Both the position numbers and the translations under genes were made by a program. A stretch of DNA of 45,967 nt from Flavobacteriaceae bacterium (GTDB lineage Bacteria > Bacteroidota > Bacteroidia > Flavobacteriales > Flavobacteriaceae), in NCBI GenBank assembly GCA_030726725.1, contig JANRDC010000005.1, forward strand, positions 1 through 45,967, in the 5' to 3' direction. The notes under the pieces were generated by a model. That model saw nothing but the letters and a program-made list of their open reading frames with translations. It was not told the DNA's origin and searched no databases. Positions 43,487 through 45,967 of this stretch are shown here, one piece after another; position 1 is the stretch's first letter; each line of letters begins with the position of its first letter.

Positions 43487-44151
43487 GAAAACTTTTTGTA
43501 TTCATCGCCCTAACCAGCATGGCAATACTATCGGCACAAGACTGGCCCCAGCTCGAGAAATACCAAAGCGACAACGCGCAAATCCTCCGCGAAAAAACAC
43601 CCGTGAGGGTTGTTTTTATGGGAAATTCCATCACCCAAGGTTGGGCGGACATGCGTCCTGAATTTTTTAAAGAACACGGATTTGTGGGCCGAGGTATCGG
43701 TGGGCAAACCACCCCACAAATGCTGTTGCGCTTTCGACAGGACGTGCTTGAACTTCAACCCGAGGCCGTGGTGATTCTAGCCGGCATCAACGACATCGCG
43801 CAAAACACAGGACCCATCTCCCTGGAAGAAACCTTGGGCAACATCCAAAGCATGGCCGAACTAGCCCTAGCGCACGGGATCACCCCCCTGATCTGCGCTG
43901 TATTACCGGCCAATTCTTTTCCTTGGCGTCCTGAAATCATTCCCACAGAAAAAGTAGTCGCCTTAAACGAATTACTGCGTCGTTGGACTCTTGAAAGAAA
44001 CCTGGTATTTGTCGATTATTACACTCCTATGGTCGATGAAAAACTAGGGCTTCAATCTCATCTAGGGTATGACCCAGTTCACCCCAACCAGGAAGGATAC
44101 AAGGTCATGGAACCACTGGTGCTTAAAGCCCTTGACCAGGTGTTGAAATAA
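43483..44151 (+). CDS. Exported SGNH/GDSL-family hydrolase
   Basis: A 222-residue esterase-like enzyme with a signal peptide ending near LSAQ. All four SGNH blocks are visible: catalytic S49 in MGNSITQGW, glycine in GRGIGGQT (block II), N103 in LAGINDI, and D197/H200 in YDPVHPNQEGY. Similar proteins act as acetylesterases on sugars or lipids; the substrate is not defined. The start overlaps the upstream gene by 4 nt. It is convergent with the T9SS-tail gene, separated by one base. Confidence 0.92.
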   Translation: MRKLFVFIALTSMAILSAQDWPQLEKYQSDNAQILREKTPVRVVFMGNSITQGWADMRPEFFKEHGFVGRGIGGQTTPQMLLRFRQDVLELQPEAVVILAGINDIAQNTGPISLEETLGNIQSMAELALAHGITPLICAVLPANSFPWRPEIIPTEKVVALNELLRRWTLERNLVFVDYYTPMVDEKLGLQSHLGYDPVHPNQEGYKVMEPLVLKALDQVLK

Positions 44152-44152
44152 C

Positions 44153-44626
44153 CTATTGGGCCACTACATTTTTAGCGTACAAGACCCCGTCGATATACAT
44201 CAACACGACCAATAATCCTTTTTCAAAGACCCTGGGCTGTACGGTAAGGGTGCGCCCATTTCTCCATACTGAACTGGGAATTTCTCGTCCTGTGGCAGTG
44301 AATAGCCTCACCTCATACCGAGCAAAATCACGAGACATTTCTGCGGTAAATTGGGCGACAAAAGGATTGGGGTAAACTTTGATTTTAGGGGACAAGACCG
44401 GGGCAATAAACACGGGCAAATCCGGCACCTCAAATCCGTAAAAATGCGTTCCTTTTTCCTGATAAACCACAGAAAAAGGCAGTGCCACCGTTTGAGAAAC
44501 CCTCGGGCTTTGCACCAACACGCTCATACCTGGCATAGCTTCTTTAAGCAGCTTTTGTCCATAAGCCGTTGGGGCCAATGCCCACAATACACACAATAGA
44601 ATAAATGTTGTTGCAGAAGTCCGCAA
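44153..44626 (-). CDS. Short exported protein with T9SS-like sorting tail
   Basis: A 157-residue protein with a signal peptide (ending AYGQ) and a C-terminal 75-residue region resembling the type IX secretion sorting domain: KVYPNPFVAQF, RLFTATGREI, and a final VLMYIDGVLYAKNVVAQ strand. The linker between has no catalytic motif. Such tails usually sit on large secreted enzymes or adhesins, so a nearly bare tail is unusual. It may be a remnant or a small surface anchor. Confidence 0.65.
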   Translation of the reverse strand: MRTSATTFILLCVLWALAPTAYGQKLLKEAMPGMSVLVQSPRVSQTVALPFSVVYQEKGTHFYGFEVPDLPVFIAPVLSPKIKVYPNPFVAQFTAEMSRDFARYEVRLFTATGREIPSSVWRNGRTLTVQPRVFEKGLLVVLMYIDGVLYAKNVVAQ

Positions 44627-44666
44627 AGGTGGGTTGTTTTTGTAAATTTACTACATTATCGGTCAG

Positions 44667-45305
44667 ATGAACAAACTGCTTATTTTCATACTCCTGATTC
44701 CACAGTTGTTCTGGGGACAGGCCATCAGCTTTGAAGTGGGTGCTGTAGGCAGCACCTTCTACTATAAAAACAGCGACAATGAACGCCTCTCTACCCTAGA
44801 CCCAGGCCGTTCCACAGGTGTCGCCTTGATGGGTTATAAATCTCTAGGTCGCCCCATTGATGCGCGAAGCCTCAAATTTGGACTCAGATACCAACAGCTC
44901 AACGCTCAGGGCTACGCTGTTGATGTCCCCCTAAATTATCAAACTCAATTTTTGAGTCTATCGGGCGCCTACGAGGTCAACCCCTACACCATCTATGTCA
45001 ACGAGTACTGTGCCAACTGCGTCAAAATCAGGGTGATTACTTCCTTGGGGGGCGAAGTAGCTAAAATACTGAGCGGAACCCAAAAAGTGGGCAACCGCGA
45101 AACATACAACTTGGCCGATGAGGCTGAGTTTAACGGAATCCTTTTTGGCCCTGTGGGTGCCCTTGGCCTCGAGGTAGATCTGTTTAACTCGACCACTATG
45201 TTGCTCAACTACCACTACACCTATTTTTTTAACAGCCACAGTGCCCCTGAACGTCTGCACTTTGGACGGGGCATGTTGTCACTTGGAATCAAAAGCGCCT
45301 TATGA
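44667..45305 (+). CDS. Predicted outer-membrane beta-barrel protein
   Basis: A 212-residue protein with a signal peptide ending near FWGQ and repeated alternating hydrophobic strands, suggesting a small barrel (for example FGLRYQQLNAQGY, LEVDLFNSTTMLLNYHYTYFF). A CANCV motif lies mid-protein. It has no family I can name. Its stop overlaps the next ATG (ATGA), so the repeat protein downstream is translationally coupled. Confidence 0.65.
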   Translation: MNKLLIFILLIPQLFWGQAISFEVGAVGSTFYYKNSDNERLSTLDPGRSTGVALMGYKSLGRPIDARSLKFGLRYQQLNAQGYAVDVPLNYQTQFLSLSGAYEVNPYTIYVNEYCANCVKIRVITSLGGEVAKILSGTQKVGNRETYNLADEAEFNGILFGPVGALGLEVDLFNSTTMLLNYHYTYFFNSHSAPERLHFGRGMLSLGIKSAL

Positions 45306-45967
45306 AGCAGTATTTGTTCTTTTTGCTGGCCCTGACCAGCATTCTTCTGGCACACGCACAAACTCCTGGCATTCCATATCAAGCTACCTTATTGGCCCCA
45401 GAGACCCAACTTCCAGGCGCCAACTCCGGCCTCATCCCCCTTAAAAACACAGATGTATGCCTCCGCTTCACCTTTAAAAGTGCCTCAGGCACCGAATACC
45501 AGGAGACCCAAACCGCTACCACCAGCGAATTTGGCCGCATTGACCTAGTCATCGGAAACGGAACCCCGATCACCGGATCATTTGCCGGCATCAACTGGGA
45601 TGGCAACCCCAAAACCATGGAAGTAGACATCGACTACAAAGGACTTTGCGCCAACTTCGAGCCCCTAGCCCTCAACGAATTCCAATACGTCCCCTACGCC
45701 TTCTTTGCCCTCAACGCAGGCAGCGGATCCACCACACCCCCAACCATAACCGCCACCGCCGACCCCACCATCCCCGGTGAACTGACCATCGGCACCAACA
45801 ACCTACTCATCAACGTAGACGACGCCGACTCCGACCCCACCAACGAAATTGAACTACCTGCTACAGCAGCCATAAATCAAGTACTCACCTGGGACGGCTC
45901 CGCTTGGATCGCCAAAAACAACCCCGTGGACGCCGACTCCGACCCCACCAATGAAATTCAGGATTTG
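45302..45967 (+). CDS. Secreted repeat protein with DADSDPTNEI repeats (partial)
   Basis: The 5' part of a gene running off the window; 222 codons are visible and stay open. A signal peptide (ending LLAHAQ) precedes an N-terminal beta-rich region (TPGIPYQATLLAPETQ; KSASGTEYQETQTATTSEFGRIDLVIG), then two copies of a DADSDPTNEI repeat. Long flavobacterial surface or fibre-like proteins carry many such repeats. The C-rich codon use (many ACC, CCC, AAC, ATC codons) differs visibly from upstream genes. Confidence 0.8.
   Translation, partial: MKQYLFFLLALTSILLAHAQTPGIPYQATLLAPETQLPGANSGLIPLKNTDVCLRFTFKSASGTEYQETQTATTSEFGRIDLVIGNGTPITGSFAGINWDGNPKTMEVDIDYKGLCANFEPLALNEFQYVPYAFFALNAGSGSTTPPTITATADPTIPGELTIGTNNLLINVDDADSDPTNEIELPATAAINQVLTWDGSAWIAKNNPVDADSDPTNEIQDL
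45821..45958 (+). repeat. Two near-identical 30-bp coding repeats
   Basis: Positions 45821-45850 and 45929-45958 encode DADSDPTNEI and differ by one silent base (AAC versus AAT). They are the first units of what is probably a longer array beyond the window edge. Confidence 0.85.

Overview
The window looks like chromosomal DNA from a marine, proteorhodopsin-bearing member of the Bacteroidota, most likely Flavobacteriales. Supporting signs are a flavobacterial-type green proteorhodopsin with blh beside it, Bacteroidetes -7 boxes (TAnnTTTG) instead of clear Shine-Dalgarno sites, a Porin_10 outer-membrane protein, an RND pump fused to its TolC-like partner, a DUF5522 mini-protein, a type IX secretion sorting tail and a DADSDPTNEIQ-repeat surface protein. 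Base composition looks near half G+C by eye, high for Flavobacteriia; I did not compute it. No rRNA, tRNA, CRISPR, insertion sequence or phage gene was seen, and no gene-free stretch exceeds about 110 bases.

Positions 1-25 kb are mostly core genome: porin, rnhB, a lipoprotein, a Pmp3-like mini-protein, lipB, lysS, a DASS transporter, a Spy-like protein, hemL, a glucosaminidase with LysM, a PLP deaminase, DUF5522, alaS, an M23 peptidase, a MerR regulator, der, era, an AGCS symporter and a CzcA-type metal efflux system (lipoprotein adaptor plus RND-TolC fusion).

Positions 26-42 kb form a light-response and photoprotection island. Two operons diverge from one 79-bp intergenic region. Leftward: SRPBCC protein, SDR, class I CPD photolyase, a CarH/LitR-type B12-binding MerR photoreceptor, and a flavin reductase-like protein. 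Rightward: a 6-pyruvoyl-tetrahydropterin synthase homologue, folE, DUF2256, CRY-DASH, an FeS-type (6-4) photolyase, DUF2805 and DUF2452. The shared promoter region is mirror symmetric: each strand has TTAAACAAA, 4 nt, then a TAnnTTTG -7 box. The same 9-mer, or 8 of its 9 bases, recurs beside the TetR-ABC1 kinase operon (26.2 kb), beside a second TetR gene (40.5 kb) and between blh and proteorhodopsin (41.4 kb). Beta-carbonic anhydrase plus SulP transporter, a TetR regulator with a perfect palindromic operator over its own -7 box, blh and proteorhodopsin complete the island. My inference is a B12-based light switch controlling DNA photorepair, pterin supply and possibly rhodopsin phototrophy. 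Beta-carotene synthesis genes are not in the window and must lie elsewhere.

Positions 42-46 kb hold a CDP-alcohol phosphatidyltransferase, an unknown protein, an SGNH hydrolase, a short type IX sorting-tail protein, a probable outer-membrane protein and the start of a repeat-containing secreted protein cut by the window edge.
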